Shown piece by piece: positions 17,367-25,095 of a stretch of 34,214 nucleotides of DNA (position 1 is the first letter of the stretch; each line of letters opens with the position of its first letter). Under the pieces are notes generated by a model that worked only from the letters and a program-made list of their open reading frames with translations, searched no databases and was not told the origin of the DNA. Origin of the DNA: Flavobacterium sp. UBA7665 (GTDB lineage: Bacteria; Bacteroidota; Bacteroidia; Flavobacteriales; Flavobacteriaceae); the NCBI GenBank assembly GCA_002483285.1, contig DLHP01000040.1:1-34214 (forward strand). Reading direction: 5' to 3'. Made by a program: the position numbers and the translations under genes.

Positions 17367-17554
17367 TATTACAGCGCAAACGTTGTATTTAGGAAGGACT
17401 TGCAGTTATGAAATCGATTTCGTTAATAAGTTCCTGACGGCATGATTGCAGTTTCGCGCTTTAAGCGTGTATATTTAGCCAGATTAATTAACCAACCACT
17501 AACCCGAGGCGCAGCCGAACTGTATGGAGCGTCGCGGAATAAAACCAAATAATT
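17367..17554. other. 188-bp spacer before the sugar transporter gene
   Basis: No terminator is visible. TATATTTA at 17470-17477 is one base off the -7 consensus and could start a separate transcript for the transporter. No coding potential was recognised. Confidence 0.3.
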
Positions 17555-18991
17555 ATGAGTTCAACAAATGTGCAAACCAAATGGGGACAATTCATTCCCT
17601 TAGTCACGGTCTTCTTCTTTTGGGGATTTGTCGCCGCGAGCAATGACATCTTAATTCCCGTTTTCAAAAAAGCGTTCGACCTTTCACAAGGGCAGAGCCA
17701 ATTGGTTTCGGTGGCTTTTTACGTCGCCTATACCGTAGGTTCGTTATTGTATATGCTGATTTCGCACCTGACCAAAGGCGACATCATCAACCGCATCGGT
17801 TATAAAAACAGTTTGGCATTGGGGTTGTCGATTTCGGCATTGGGCACATTGTTGTTTTATCCGGCGGCCAACACGGGTTCATTCCCGTTGATGTTGTCGG
17901 GCTTGTTCATTGTGGGCCTCGGATTTTCGCTGCAGCAAACCGTTGCCAATCCGTTGGCGATTGCACTTGGGCCGATTGCTACTGGATCACAGCGTTTGAT
18001 TACGGCTGGTGGAATCAACAACCTCGGAACCACCATCGGGCCGTTGATTGTAAGTTTTGCGATTTTCGGATCGGCGTCATCATCCAACACTGATGCGAGT
18101 ATTGAAAGCGTAAAGATTCCCTACCTGATTTTGGGCGTGGCCTTTTTGGCCGTTGCCTTATTGCTCAAAATGTCTTCGCTGCCAGACCGCGTTGCCACCG
18201 ATGATATTGTGGTAGAAGACATCACCAAACCAACCAAAAGTGCGTTGCAATACCCGCAACTTGTCATGGGGATGATTGCCATTTTCGTTTATGTGGGCGT
18301 TGAAGTGTCTACGGCGAGTAACCTTCCGGCGTATCTTGAAAATGATTTGGGTTTCATCACCAAAGATGTGGCACCTTACATTTCACTGTATTGGGCGAGT
18401 TTGATGATTGGCCGTTGGACGGGCGCCGTAGGTGCATTTACCGACAACAAGTCGACCCAAATGATCTTGCGTTTCATCCTACCTTATGCGGCATTTGGAA
18501 TTTTCCTTGGCGTGAATGCGTTTATGGGACATGACCTGGCACCATTTTATATTTATGCGTTTATCATCCTCATTTTGATTGCCGCCGATATTTTGAGCAA
18601 AGGCAACCCGGCACGTATGCTGTTGCTGTTCTCCGGAATCGGGATACTGGCGCTGTTCATTGGGATGTTTACCAAAGGAATGGTTAGCGTGTATGCGTTT
18701 ACGAGTGTTGGTTTGTTCTGTAGTACTTTGTGGCCATGCATCTTTACACTCGCCATTGCCGGACTCGGGAAAAGCACCAACCAAGGCAGTAATTTTTTGA
18801 TCATGATGATTATGGGTGGCGGTATCATCAGCTGGTTGCAAGGCGTGGTTGCCGATAGCATCAACATCCATTACAGTTATATCGTTGGCGTATTGTGTTT
18901 TGCTTACCTCGCGTTTTATGCGTGGAAGGTGAGCGGAATTCTAAGAAAACAAGGAATTTCTTTTGATACACCTGCTGCTGGCGGACATTAA
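17555..18991 (+). CDS. FucP/GluP-type sugar:proton symporter (MFS, FHS family)
   Basis: This is a 12-helix inner-membrane transporter of 478 aa. The family pattern is clear in FFFWGFVAASNDILIPVFKK (helix 1), SLLYMLISHLTKGDIINRIGYKNSLALG (helix 2 and the MFS loop), LGFSLQQTVANPLAIALG and GGINNLGTTIGPLI. These match the fucose/glucose/galactose-proton symporters. A loop of about 30 residues separates the two halves (PDRVATDDIVVEDITKP). It probably takes up the glucose released by the GH3 and GH97 enzymes; galactose or fucose cannot be excluded. It lies 188 nt after the GH43-like gene and is closed by a strong terminator, which marks the right end of the locus. Confidence 0.88.
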   Translation: MSSTNVQTKWGQFIPLVTVFFFWGFVAASNDILIPVFKKAFDLSQGQSQLVSVAFYVAYTVGSLLYMLISHLTKGDIINRIGYKNSLALGLSISALGTLLFYPAANTGSFPLMLSGLFIVGLGFSLQQTVANPLAIALGPIATGSQRLITAGGINNLGTTIGPLIVSFAIFGSASSSNTDASIESVKIPYLILGVAFLAVALLLKMSSLPDRVATDDIVVEDITKPTKSALQYPQLVMGMIAIFVYVGVEVSTASNLPAYLENDLGFITKDVAPYISLYWASLMIGRWTGAVGAFTDNKSTQMILRFILPYAAFGIFLGVNAFMGHDLAPFYIYAFIILILIAADILSKGNPARMLLLFSGIGILALFIGMFTKGMVSVYAFTSVGLFCSTLWPCIFTLAIAGLGKSTNQGSNFLIMMIMGGGIISWLQGVVADSINIHYSYIVGVLCFAYLAFYAWKVSGILRKQGISFDTPAAGGH

Positions 18992-19062
18992 AGAATTAAG
19001 ATCGCTGTGTCGCAAGAGCCAAGGCAGCTTCGCTGCAGGACAAATCGAGAAAAATAATAAAG

Positions 19063-19090
19063 AAGCCCGGTTGTTAGCCGGGCTTTTTTT
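19063..19090 (+). terminator. intrinsic terminator of the sugar transporter gene
   Basis: AAGCCCGG (19063-19070) and CCGGGCTT (19078-19085) form a perfect 8-bp stem with a 7-nt loop, followed by a T run to 19090. Confidence 0.9.
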
Positions 19091-19222
19091 ATTCACTGTC
19101 ATAAATTGATGCTGGAATTTGAAAGCATTTAATTTAACAAAGTATGCGGATTTTCTAGATTTAGATATCGTTTTAGTTTATTAGGGAATGCATTGACCCC
19201 TTCCCTGAAGGTAATTTACAAC

Positions 19223-19250
19223 TTTTTCAATCCACCGTCTTATTGAAAAA
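19223..19250. repeat. inverted repeat downstream of creD
   Basis: TTTTTCAAT (19223-19231) and ATTGAAAAA (19242-19250) form a perfect 9-bp stem with a 10-nt loop, about 63 bp past the creD stop. It is AT-rich and lacks a separate T run, so it may be a weak terminator for the minus-strand operon. Confidence 0.35.
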
Positions 19251-19312
19251 CTGCATATATTGTTAAATAAAAGCGGAATTCCTTGTAAACAAATTTTTAA
19301 AACAACGTTTTT

Positions 19313-20689
19313 TTATTTGCTCCAATCAATTTTCCTCGAGAAATACATCACGGCGCCAAGGATCACAAACAACCCAATACTACCCACAAGCAACGCATAA
19401 TTTTCAAGCTGGATGATCACGTAAATGAAGCTGTACAAAGCCGTTAGCGCCAACGAAATGAACAACGGAAATTTTTTGTTCTTTAGGATTGAGATTGAAT
19501 ACAAACCAATCATCGCAATCACCGCGCCGGCAGAAATGAGGTAAGCGTGTGTAAAACTACTGTGCTCGGTAATCGAGATGAGCAGCGTGTAGAACATGAT
19601 CAGCGCGAGCCCTATCATCGAATACTGGAAAATGTGGATGTTGATTTTGCTGATGGATTGTATCAGGAAGAAAATCAAAAACGTAAGCCCAATAACAAGA
19701 AAGCCGTATTTGGATGCGCGCTCGTTTTGTTGGTATTGGTCTACAGGGATTACGAAATCGACGCCAAACGCATATCGGCTCAAATCGGGCAAGGTGTCAA
19801 AGAATTGCTGTGGGAATGCACGGTTGATGTGCAGCACTTTCCAGTTGGCGGTAAAACCTGTGGCAGTGATTTGTTTTTCGGGAAGGAAATTGCCCGTGAA
19901 ACTTGGGGATTTCCAATTGGATTGCATTTGCAGCTGCGTGGTTTTCCCAATGGGCACCATCTTGATTTGCTGGCTGCCGTTGTAGGCGATATTGAATTTG
20001 AAATCGGCTTGACCGTTGGCGAGGAATTTAGACAGGTCAAAATAGCCCGTTTCGAGACGGTCGGTGATGGCTTCGTCTTTGGCCTCGGCTGTTTGGGGCG
20101 TTGCGACAGTGCCTTCGGATTCATAAACCGGTTGGAAAGCCAACGCCGTTGCGCCAAGGTTGATTTTCATCTCATTGCGGATGCTCTTGAGATTGGTGGT
20201 CTGGATGACAATCGTGGCCTTGTCCCATTGGATGTTCTCGTTTGGAATCGCCCTGCTGCTAAAGTCTGGCCGAATGTAGTTCCCGCTGAATTGCATGTCA
20301 GCACTAAACACCGCCGATTCGTAGTTGTTTCTGTTGAGCGTTTTGGTGGTCACTTTTGAGGTGGCTTTGAGTTGTTCAGGGAAAAAATAAGCGTAGTTGG
20401 TAATCGCGGTTTTTTGAGTGACCGCAAGCTTGGTTTTGGCGTCAACGGCCACTGTTTCCTCGTAATCGGTGTAAGGAACCTTGAGAATTGGTCCGTAAAG
20501 GAAGACCTGTTCGCCCCATTTGTCGTTGATTTCAGAAATGACTTCGCTTTGCCGTTGCGAGCGTTCGAGGATCAGGTTCTTGACAAATTCAAGCGGAATC
20601 AGCAAGGCGAGCGTGAGCAATCCCACGAGGATCATTTTGGCCGTAGTGGATTGGAAAAAGGACGTGGTTTGGTTGTCAGGTGTTTGCAT
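19313..20689 (-). CDS. creD: CreD-family inner-membrane protein
   Basis: This is a 458-aa membrane protein of the CreD (Cet) family, close in length to the E. coli protein (about 450 aa). One transmembrane helix lies near the N terminus (about 19-41), followed by LERSQRQSEVISEINDKWGEQVFLYGPILKVPY, the family's most recognisable stretch. A large soluble domain spans to about residue 325, and five helices end the protein. CreD is linked to envelope stress and colicin or beta-lactam tolerance in Proteobacteria; its biochemical role is unknown. Here it is the last gene of a six-gene run and starts 15 nt after its neighbour's stop. No creBC-like two-component genes are adjacent; a winged-helix regulator takes that place. 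Confidence 0.9.
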   Translation of the reverse strand: MQTPDNQTTSFFQSTTAKMILVGLLTLALLIPLEFVKNLILERSQRQSEVISEINDKWGEQVFLYGPILKVPYTDYEETVAVDAKTKLAVTQKTAITNYAYFFPEQLKATSKVTTKTLNRNNYESAVFSADMQFSGNYIRPDFSSRAIPNENIQWDKATIVIQTTNLKSIRNEMKINLGATALAFQPVYESEGTVATPQTAEAKDEAITDRLETGYFDLSKFLANGQADFKFNIAYNGSQQIKMVPIGKTTQLQMQSNWKSPSFTGNFLPEKQITATGFTANWKVLHINRAFPQQFFDTLPDLSRYAFGVDFVIPVDQYQQNERASKYGFLVIGLTFLIFFLIQSISKINIHIFQYSMIGLALIMFYTLLISITEHSSFTHAYLISAGAVIAMIGLYSISILKNKKFPLFISLALTALYSFIYVIIQLENYALLVGSIGLFVILGAVMYFSRKIDWSK

Positions 20690-20704
20690 TGTAATGATTT
20701 TAAA

Positions 20705-21016
20705 TTAGGTGAATAATATTAAAAGATAGCTGTAAAGAATGATGACAGGAATGTTGATGAGCAACACCATTGTATTGCCAATGATTTGATTTTGGTGCGA
20801 ACGGTAAAAAAAGGAACTAACCATTAAGCCCACAAAGGCAACGGCGTTGATGCAGAAAGAGCAGCCGACGTAATAAAAACACAACTCATAATAATTGGAT
20901 TCTTGGTTTGCAACCAGGCACAGCAGCAGCAACACGGTTCCTATGGCAAATGAAGCACCGGCAAGGAACAAAGGCGCCAAAGCGAGTATTTCGGCCGTTT
21001 GATAGTCGCTTTTCAT
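20705..21016 (-). CDS. small four-helix membrane protein, paralogue of its neighbour
   Basis: I do not recognise a named family. The 103-aa product has about four hydrophobic helices. It shares an SFAIGT stretch after a hydrophobic lead, and a C-terminal NIPVIILYSYLLI segment, with the protein encoded just upstream (SFGIGT and NIPVTFVYFSF). The two are therefore diverged tandem duplicates. One base separates it from the upstream stop and 15 nt from the creD start, so it belongs to the creD operon. Confidence 0.75.
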   Translation of the reverse strand: MKSDYQTAEILALAPLFLAGASFAIGTVLLLLCLVANQESNYYELCFYYVGCSFCINAVAFVGLMVSSFFYRSHQNQIIGNTMVLLINIPVIILYSYLLILFT

Positions 21017-21017
21017 C

Positions 21018-21353
21018 TCAAAAGTTTAAGGGTACGGTGAATGTAGCCGTTTTTGCTACAAAACTGAAATAGACGAAAGTGACGGGAATGTTACTCAACA
21101 ACAACAGTAGTTTGATGGCAATCACCTCGCGCTGTTCGGGGTAAATGAACAGCAGGAAAAGCAGGTTAACGAGCATGAGCAAATTGACAAATGCCGCCAA
21201 AATCACGAACAAAAGTCCGTAAGTCAGTAAATCGAACGAATCGGGATTGCATTGGAATAGCACGAACAAAAGGGTTCCAATGCCAAAGGAAACCAATGCC
21301 AATGGCGTGGCGTATTTTGCTTCTTGCGGCGGCTGTAATTGTTGGACGTCCAT
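21018..21353 (-). CDS. small four-helix membrane protein, paralogue of its neighbour
   Basis: The 111-aa product has a hydrophilic N terminus (about 1-13) and about four helices. It resembles the next protein in the operon in length, helix layout and in the SFGIGTL and LLSNIPV motifs. No function is known to me. The start follows the Coq4-like stop after two bases and its own stop precedes the next ATG by one base, indicating coupled translation and perhaps a shared complex with CreD. Confidence 0.75.
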   Translation of the reverse strand: MDVQQLQPPQEAKYATPLALVSFGIGTLLFVLFQCNPDSFDLLTYGLLFVILAAFVNLLMLVNLLFLLFIYPEQREVIAIKLLLLLSNIPVTFVYFSFVAKTATFTVPLNF

Positions 21354-21355
21354 GG

Positions 21356-21799
21356 TTATGATATTTTAAAGGTTTGCCGGATGGTGGACACGGGAACCGT
21401 AAGCATCGATGAAAAATCCAAATAATGGAAGTAATGCGCGGCTTTTCCTTTCTGGTATTGCGCAAGGAAATAATCGAATTGCATGGGACGTAAAAGTGTT
21501 CCAACAACCAGTGAGAAAAACAATTGCGGGTTTCGGCTGCCGTTTCCCAATAGGTAGTATTGCAACCCGATTTCTTCTGTTGTAGAAGTGCCGGTGTTGG
21601 TGAGTACATGAACCGCGTCGTGGTTTTCTGGCGGCGCATCGATTTGCTGGGTGACCAGGAAACTGCCCAGCGCAAAGCCGAGTGTGTTTTCTGGTAACGA
21701 TAACAGTTCAAATTTGGCCATCGGAGACCAACGGTTGTTTGAGAAAAAGTTGCGTATTCTGTCGTGTGTAGAAAGACGGTTTGTGGATTCTGTTTTCAT
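21356..21799 (-). CDS. Coq4-like protein with HDxxHx11E metal motif
   Basis: The 147-aa product carries the signature of the Coq4 family: His60-Asp61, His64 and Glu76 form HDxxHx11E exactly, and LPENTLGFALGSFL at 35-48 matches the family's conserved N-terminal stretch. In eukaryotes Coq4 acts in ubiquinone biosynthesis and binds a metal through this motif. Bacteroidota make menaquinone, so a ubiquinone role is unlikely and the function here is open. No signal peptide or membrane helix is evident. The gene starts a second segment of the operon: a 17-bp perfect palindrome lies 20 bp before its ATG. Confidence 0.75.
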   Translation of the reverse strand: MKTESTNRLSTHDRIRNFFSNNRWSPMAKFELLSLPENTLGFALGSFLVTQQIDAPPENHDAVHVLTNTGTSTTEEIGLQYYLLGNGSRNPQLFFSLVVGTLLRPMQFDYFLAQYQKGKAAHYFHYLDFSSMLTVPVSTIRQTFKIS

Positions 21800-21818
21800 A
21801 AATTAGTAGTTTAAAAGT

Positions 21819-21835
21819 ACTTTGAAATTCAAAGT
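21819..21835. promoter_or_regulatory. 17-bp perfect palindrome, candidate operator 1
   Basis: ACTTTGAAATTCAAAGT has 8-bp arms around one central base. It lies between the regulator stop and the Coq4-like ATG. An almost identical site occurs at 22789-22805. Its TTTG could also serve as part of a -7 box, which would suit repression. Confidence 0.65.
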
Positions 21836-21853
21836 TTATGTATAAAAAAATAG

Positions 21854-22150
21854 CTAGCTTTTCTGGATTAGTTTTTCAAGCGCCTCAATGTGCTGTTGGA
21901 ACGCTTTTCGACCCTCTTGGGTAGCGACATAACGCGTGTTTGGCTTTTTGCCGATGAATCGCTTTTCAATCTGTATGTAGTGCTCGGCCTCCAATGCTTT
22001 AGAATGCGAGGCAAGGTTACCATCGGTCACGCCGAGGAGTTCCTTGAGTGTATTGAAGTCGGCACTTTCGTTCACCATAAGCACCGACATGATTCCCAAC
22101 CGGATCCTGTGGTCAAACGCCTTGTTGATATTTTGGATGATATTTTTCAC
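21854..22150 (-). CDS. small winged-helix transcriptional regulator
   Basis: The 98-aa protein is a single winged-helix domain of the ArsR/PadR-like kind that Pfam calls HTH_34. It begins with AFDHRIRLGIMSVLMVNESADF, the recognition helix lies at about 40-58 (GVTDGNLASHSKALEAE), the wing at about 60-75 (KRFIGKKPNTRYVAT) and a final helix (KAFQQHIEALEKLI) likely dimerises it. There are no cysteine pairs for metal sensing. The start is GTG, three bases after the upstream stop. It probably binds the two palindromes in the operon and represses both promoters; that pairing is inference. Confidence 0.88.
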   Translation of the reverse strand: MKNIIQNINKAFDHRIRLGIMSVLMVNESADFNTLKELLGVTDGNLASHSKALEAEHYIQIEKRFIGKKPNTRYVATQEGRKAFQQHIEALEKLIQKS

Positions 22151-22153
22151 GGC

Positions 22154-22780
22154 TTACTTGCTGTCGTATTTGAAATACATTACCGCTCCATAGACAATGT
22201 GGCAAAGCCCAAAACCGATGCTAAAGAACAGCAGGTCGTGATTGGTAAACGCTGTCGCCAAAAGCCCGAGCGCCATCAGGGTGAGCCCTAAGTAACGCAC
22301 GTCGCGAAAAGTAAATTTACTCGCGTTCACGCAGGCCATTCCGTAAAAAATTAACAATATGGGAACAATGAGTTCGTAATATCTTTTATCGAGTAACAAA
22401 AGACCAAAGATGCCGCCAACTACGAGTGGGATCGAAAAATTGACCACCAACCTTTTTGAGGTGCTATTCCACAAGGTATTGCCTTGGCGTTTGGCTTTGG
22501 CCGAACTCAATAGAAACCCAGTGACCACAGAAAGCGCAATGATGCCTAAGGCGATTCCTACCAAAGGCGTCGTGAGTGTTTGAGCATCAGCAGTAGGTAG
22601 TACGCTTTCGTCATAACGTGAACCGTCTGCTGGCAAAATCGTGCTGGCGAGGTAAGCACCTAGGAGTGCGTAGATGCCTGCGAGTATGCCCGACAATCCG
22701 CTCAGCGAAATGAACTGCGTAGACTGTGCCATCATTTCCTTGATGTCGCGGATGTCTTTAAGATAATCTTTCGTTTCCAT
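22154..22780 (-). CDS. six-helix membrane protein of the creD operon
   Basis: The 208-aa product starts METKDYLKDIRDIKEMMAQ, then has about six transmembrane helices and a short cytoplasmic-looking tail (MYFKYDSK). I do not recognise a named function. The ATG at 22780 is preferred; an extension to 22921 would run through the operator palindrome, add a Cys-rich stretch unlike the rest of the protein, and overlap the divergent peptidase gene. As first gene of the operon it sits 8 bp from candidate operator 2, and its stop precedes the regulator's GTG by three bases. Such small membrane proteins are often partners or targets of the adjacent winged-helix regulator. Confidence 0.8.
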   Translation of the reverse strand: METKDYLKDIRDIKEMMAQSTQFISLSGLSGILAGIYALLGAYLASTILPADGSRYDESVLPTADAQTLTTPLVGIALGIIALSVVTGFLLSSAKAKRQGNTLWNSTSKRLVVNFSIPLVVGGIFGLLLLDKRYYELIVPILLIFYGMACVNASKFTFRDVRYLGLTLMALGLLATAFTNHDLLFFSIGFGLCHIVYGAVMYFKYDSK

Positions 22781-22788
22781 ATAAAAGC

Positions 22789-22805
22789 ACTTTGAAAAAC
22801 AAAGT
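22789..22805. promoter_or_regulatory. palindrome, candidate operator 2
   Basis: ACTTTGAAAAACAAAGT differs from the site at 21819-21835 at two bases, both inside the centre; the ACTTTG and CAAAGT arms are kept. It lies 8 bp before the ATG of the first gene of the creD operon. Confidence 0.65.
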
Positions 22806-22889
22806 AAAGTTATTTCTATCGAACAAAAAAATAAAATTTGATTTTTTTTACAACCAATTGTGGTTAATTTTATGCGGTAAATCCAAACT

Positions 22890-24263
22890 ATGAAAAAATT
22901 AGCGCTATTACTGTTGCTCAATGCTTTTGCGCTACAGGCACAAACCGATAAGGAACAGCAGCTCAGGAAAATCTACGATGCAGCACTCACCAAATCCAAA
23001 TGTTATGGTTGGCTGGATGACTTGTCTAATAAAATCGGGTCGCGTTTATCGGGATCAGAAGGAGCGGCAAAAGCAGTGGCGTATACCAAGGCGCAAATGG
23101 AAACCATGCCGTTCGACCGGGTGTTCCTACAGGAAGTCATGGTACCCAAGTGGGTACGGGGTGAAAAGGAAACCGCATACATCCGCGACGGAAAAACCAA
23201 GCTCAATGTGCCCATTTGTGCCTTAGGCGGATCTATAGCCACGTCCAAGAATGGCATTACGGCCGAAGTCATAGAGGTACATACCATTGCCGAACTCGAG
23301 ACTTTGGGCAGCGCCAAACTAAAAGGTAAAATCGTGTTTTTTAATCGCCCGATGCAGCCCGAAAACATCGATACTTTTACTTCATACGGCGGTTGTGTTG
23401 ACCAACGCGGTAAGGGCGCCCGCGAAGCTGCCAAGTATGGAGCGGTGGGTGCTATCGTTCGTTCCATGAATTTGCGATTGGATGATTTTCCGCATACGGG
23501 CTGGATGGGTTACGGCGAATTGCCAAATGATCAATGGATTCCTGCGGCGGCTATCAGTACGAACGGCGCCGAACTGTTGAGTAAAATGTTAAAACAGAAC
23601 CCAAAGCTACAATTCTATTTCAAACAATCTTGTTATGCGACAGACGATGTGCTGTCGTACAACGTAATCGGTGAAATCAAAGGTACCGAGCATCCCGAAA
23701 ATATAATGGTCGTTGGCGGACACCTCGATTCATGGGATCTCGCCGACGGTTCGCATGATGATGGCGCCGGTGTGGTACAAAGTATGGAAGTGGCCAACAT
23801 TTTTAACAACATAGGTTATAAACCCAAGAATACAGTACGCATGGTGCTTTTCATGAATGAAGAAAACGGCGGAAGAGGCGGAGCCAAATACAATGAACTT
23901 GCGCAAGCCAATAACGAGCAACATATTTTTGCGCTCGAAAGCGATTGTGGCGGGTTTACGCCAAGGGGTTTTACATTTGAAGGCAGTGAGGCCAATGTTG
24001 CCATGGCACAAAGCTTTGCGCCCGTTTTTGAACCCTACCTGATTCATATTTTTAGGAAAGGGCACACCGGATCAGACATTGAGCCGCTCAAATCCCGCAA
24101 CATTCTCAAGGCGGGATTACGTCCGGATACGCAACGCTATTTTGATATCCACCATGCGGCAACCGACACTTTTGACCAGATTGTCAAACGCGAGCTCGAA
24201 CTGGGTGCCGCAACCATGGCGGCTTTGGTTTACCTGGTTGACCAAACGGGTGTCCAACCTTAA
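22890..24263 (+). CDS. secreted M28-family zinc peptidase with PA domain
   Basis: This is a secreted or periplasmic M28 metallopeptidase of 457 aa, resembling plasma glutamate carboxypeptidase and aminopeptidase Q. A signal peptide covers 1-18 (FALQAQ). A protease-associated insert lies at about 115-230. The di-zinc site is complete: His278 (GGHLDSWD), Asp290 (HDDGAG), the Glu324-Glu325 pair (MNEENGG), Asp352 (ESDCGG) and His421/422 (IHHAATDTFD). The length is usual for the subgroup. It is transcribed away from the creD operon through a 109-bp gap with a near -7 box (TAATTTTA, 22865-22872), and ends at a bidirectional terminator. It probably degrades peptides for nutrition. Confidence 0.93.
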   Translation: MKKLALLLLLNAFALQAQTDKEQQLRKIYDAALTKSKCYGWLDDLSNKIGSRLSGSEGAAKAVAYTKAQMETMPFDRVFLQEVMVPKWVRGEKETAYIRDGKTKLNVPICALGGSIATSKNGITAEVIEVHTIAELETLGSAKLKGKIVFFNRPMQPENIDTFTSYGGCVDQRGKGAREAAKYGAVGAIVRSMNLRLDDFPHTGWMGYGELPNDQWIPAAAISTNGAELLSKMLKQNPKLQFYFKQSCYATDDVLSYNVIGEIKGTEHPENIMVVGGHLDSWDLADGSHDDGAGVVQSMEVANIFNNIGYKPKNTVRMVLFMNEENGGRGGAKYNELAQANNEQHIFALESDCGGFTPRGFTFEGSEANVAMAQSFAPVFEPYLIHIFRKGHTGSDIEPLKSRNILKAGLRPDTQRYFDIHHAATDTFDQIVKRELELGAATMAALVYLVDQTGVQP

Positions 24264-24271
24264 TAAAAGTA

Positions 24272-24298
24272 AAAGAGCCACCGTTTAGGTGGCTCTTT
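24272..24298. terminator. bidirectional intrinsic terminator
   Basis: AAAGAGCCACC (24272-24282) and GGTGGCTCTTT (24288-24298) form a perfect 11-bp stem with a 5-nt loop. It lies between converging genes and can end transcripts on both strands. Confidence 0.85.
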
Positions 24299-24299
24299 G

Positions 24300-24560
24300 T
24301 TATTTGTTCTCTTTGTAACGCTTGTCTGGTGTTCCGTCTTTTTTGAGTACGGTCGTCTTGGTAGTTTTGTAACGTTTGTCTGGCGTGCCATCTTTTTTAA
24401 GGACTACTTTCTCCTCTGTTTTTTTCGTGACCTTACCATTTTCTTTCTTAACGGTCTTGGTCTCGGTTTGCGTTTTCTTGACGGTTTTTGCTTTTTCCTG
24501 TGCAGGTGCGGCGAAAGCAAAACCTAAGACAGCAATGGCTGCAAAAATTAACTTTTTCAT
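24300..24560 (-). CDS. small secreted lysine-rich repeat protein
   Basis: The 86-aa product has a signal peptide (about 1-20, ending APAQ) and a very basic, low-complexity mature part rich in Lys and Thr. The C-terminal half carries two copies of VLKKDGTPDKRYK. Such short Lys-rich proteins with this repeat are seen in other flavobacteria, but no function is known to me. The mature part has no hydrophobic core, so it is probably disordered or binds an acidic partner such as lipopolysaccharide. The gene stands alone. Confidence 0.75.
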   Translation of the reverse strand: MKKLIFAAIAVLGFAFAAPAQEKAKTVKKTQTETKTVKKENGKVTKKTEEKVVLKKDGTPDKRYKTTKTTVLKKDGTPDKRYKENK

Positions 24561-24722
24561 ATTGGATATCTTTTAGTTTGTTGCGCTAATTTACAAAATA
24601 GGTGAATGTCGTGGCCCAAAATAAGGCGAAAATCAAACTTAAAATCTGCTTAAAATAGGGGTAATGGTTTACATTTTAGAAACATACCATTTACATTCGC
24701 CTAACAATTAACCCCATTTGCA

Positions 24723-25094
24723 ATGAAATCAACGATTAAAAATTTGGCTATGCTATTGGCTTTCGTAGCTTTTGCCGGATGCAATCTGGCCAACGGCGAG
24801 GTAAAATCCGAGGCCGAAACCAAAGAAGCACTACACTCACACCAGCCTAAAAAAGTAGCGACACACACCAATATCATAAGCGGGAAAATACAATCGGTAG
24901 AGAACGAAAATGACGGCTACGCTGCCGAATTACTCACTGAGGGCGGCGACACCTATTACCTCATTGTGAGCCAGGGCAGCTTGATTACCCCTACACAATA
25001 CCGCGAGTTCAAGACCGGCGAGTCTGTCACCGTTGTTGGTGAACACTGGGAAATGAAAGGTATGAAACATCTAACGGTACACATCATTCAATAA
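24723..25094 (+). CDS. small lipoprotein with OB-fold-like domain
   Basis: The 123-aa product is a lipoprotein with Cys20 in AFAGC. The mature part begins with a charged linker containing HSHQPKK. It then has a beta-rich domain at about 48-122 (ISGKIQSVEN, TYYLIVSQGSLI, GESVTVVGEHWEMKG, HLTVHIIQ) that looks like a small OB-fold. I cannot name its ligand. It is a single-gene unit: a terminator follows its stop and the neighbours run the other way. Confidence 0.7.
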   Translation: MKSTIKNLAMLLAFVAFAGCNLANGEVKSEAETKEALHSHQPKKVATHTNIISGKIQSVENENDGYAAELLTEGGDTYYLIVSQGSLITPTQYREFKTGESVTVVGEHWEMKGMKHLTVHIIQ

Positions 25095-25095
25095 A

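Larger units (their letters stand above)
18992..19312. other. spacer at the right end of the glycan locus
   Basis: This 321-bp gap between two converging units contains the transporter terminator (19063-19090) and a hairpin with 9-bp arms at 19223-19250. I see no gene. A short hairpin GCAGC-TTC-GCTGC lies at 19024-19036. Confidence 0.6.

Noticed and set aside
19024..19036. Small GCAGC-TTC-GCTGC hairpin before the transporter terminator
   Set aside because: It lacks a T run and has only five base pairs, so it is not called as a separate feature.
19547..20359. A 270-codon open frame on the + strand opposite creD
   Set aside because: It is antisense to a well-supported creD gene, has no recognisable domain and reads as a shadow of that gene's codon bias.
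22781..22921. N-terminal extension of the six-helix protein to 22921
   Set aside because: The extension would cover the operator palindrome and the divergent peptidase start, and its residues do not look like part of the family.
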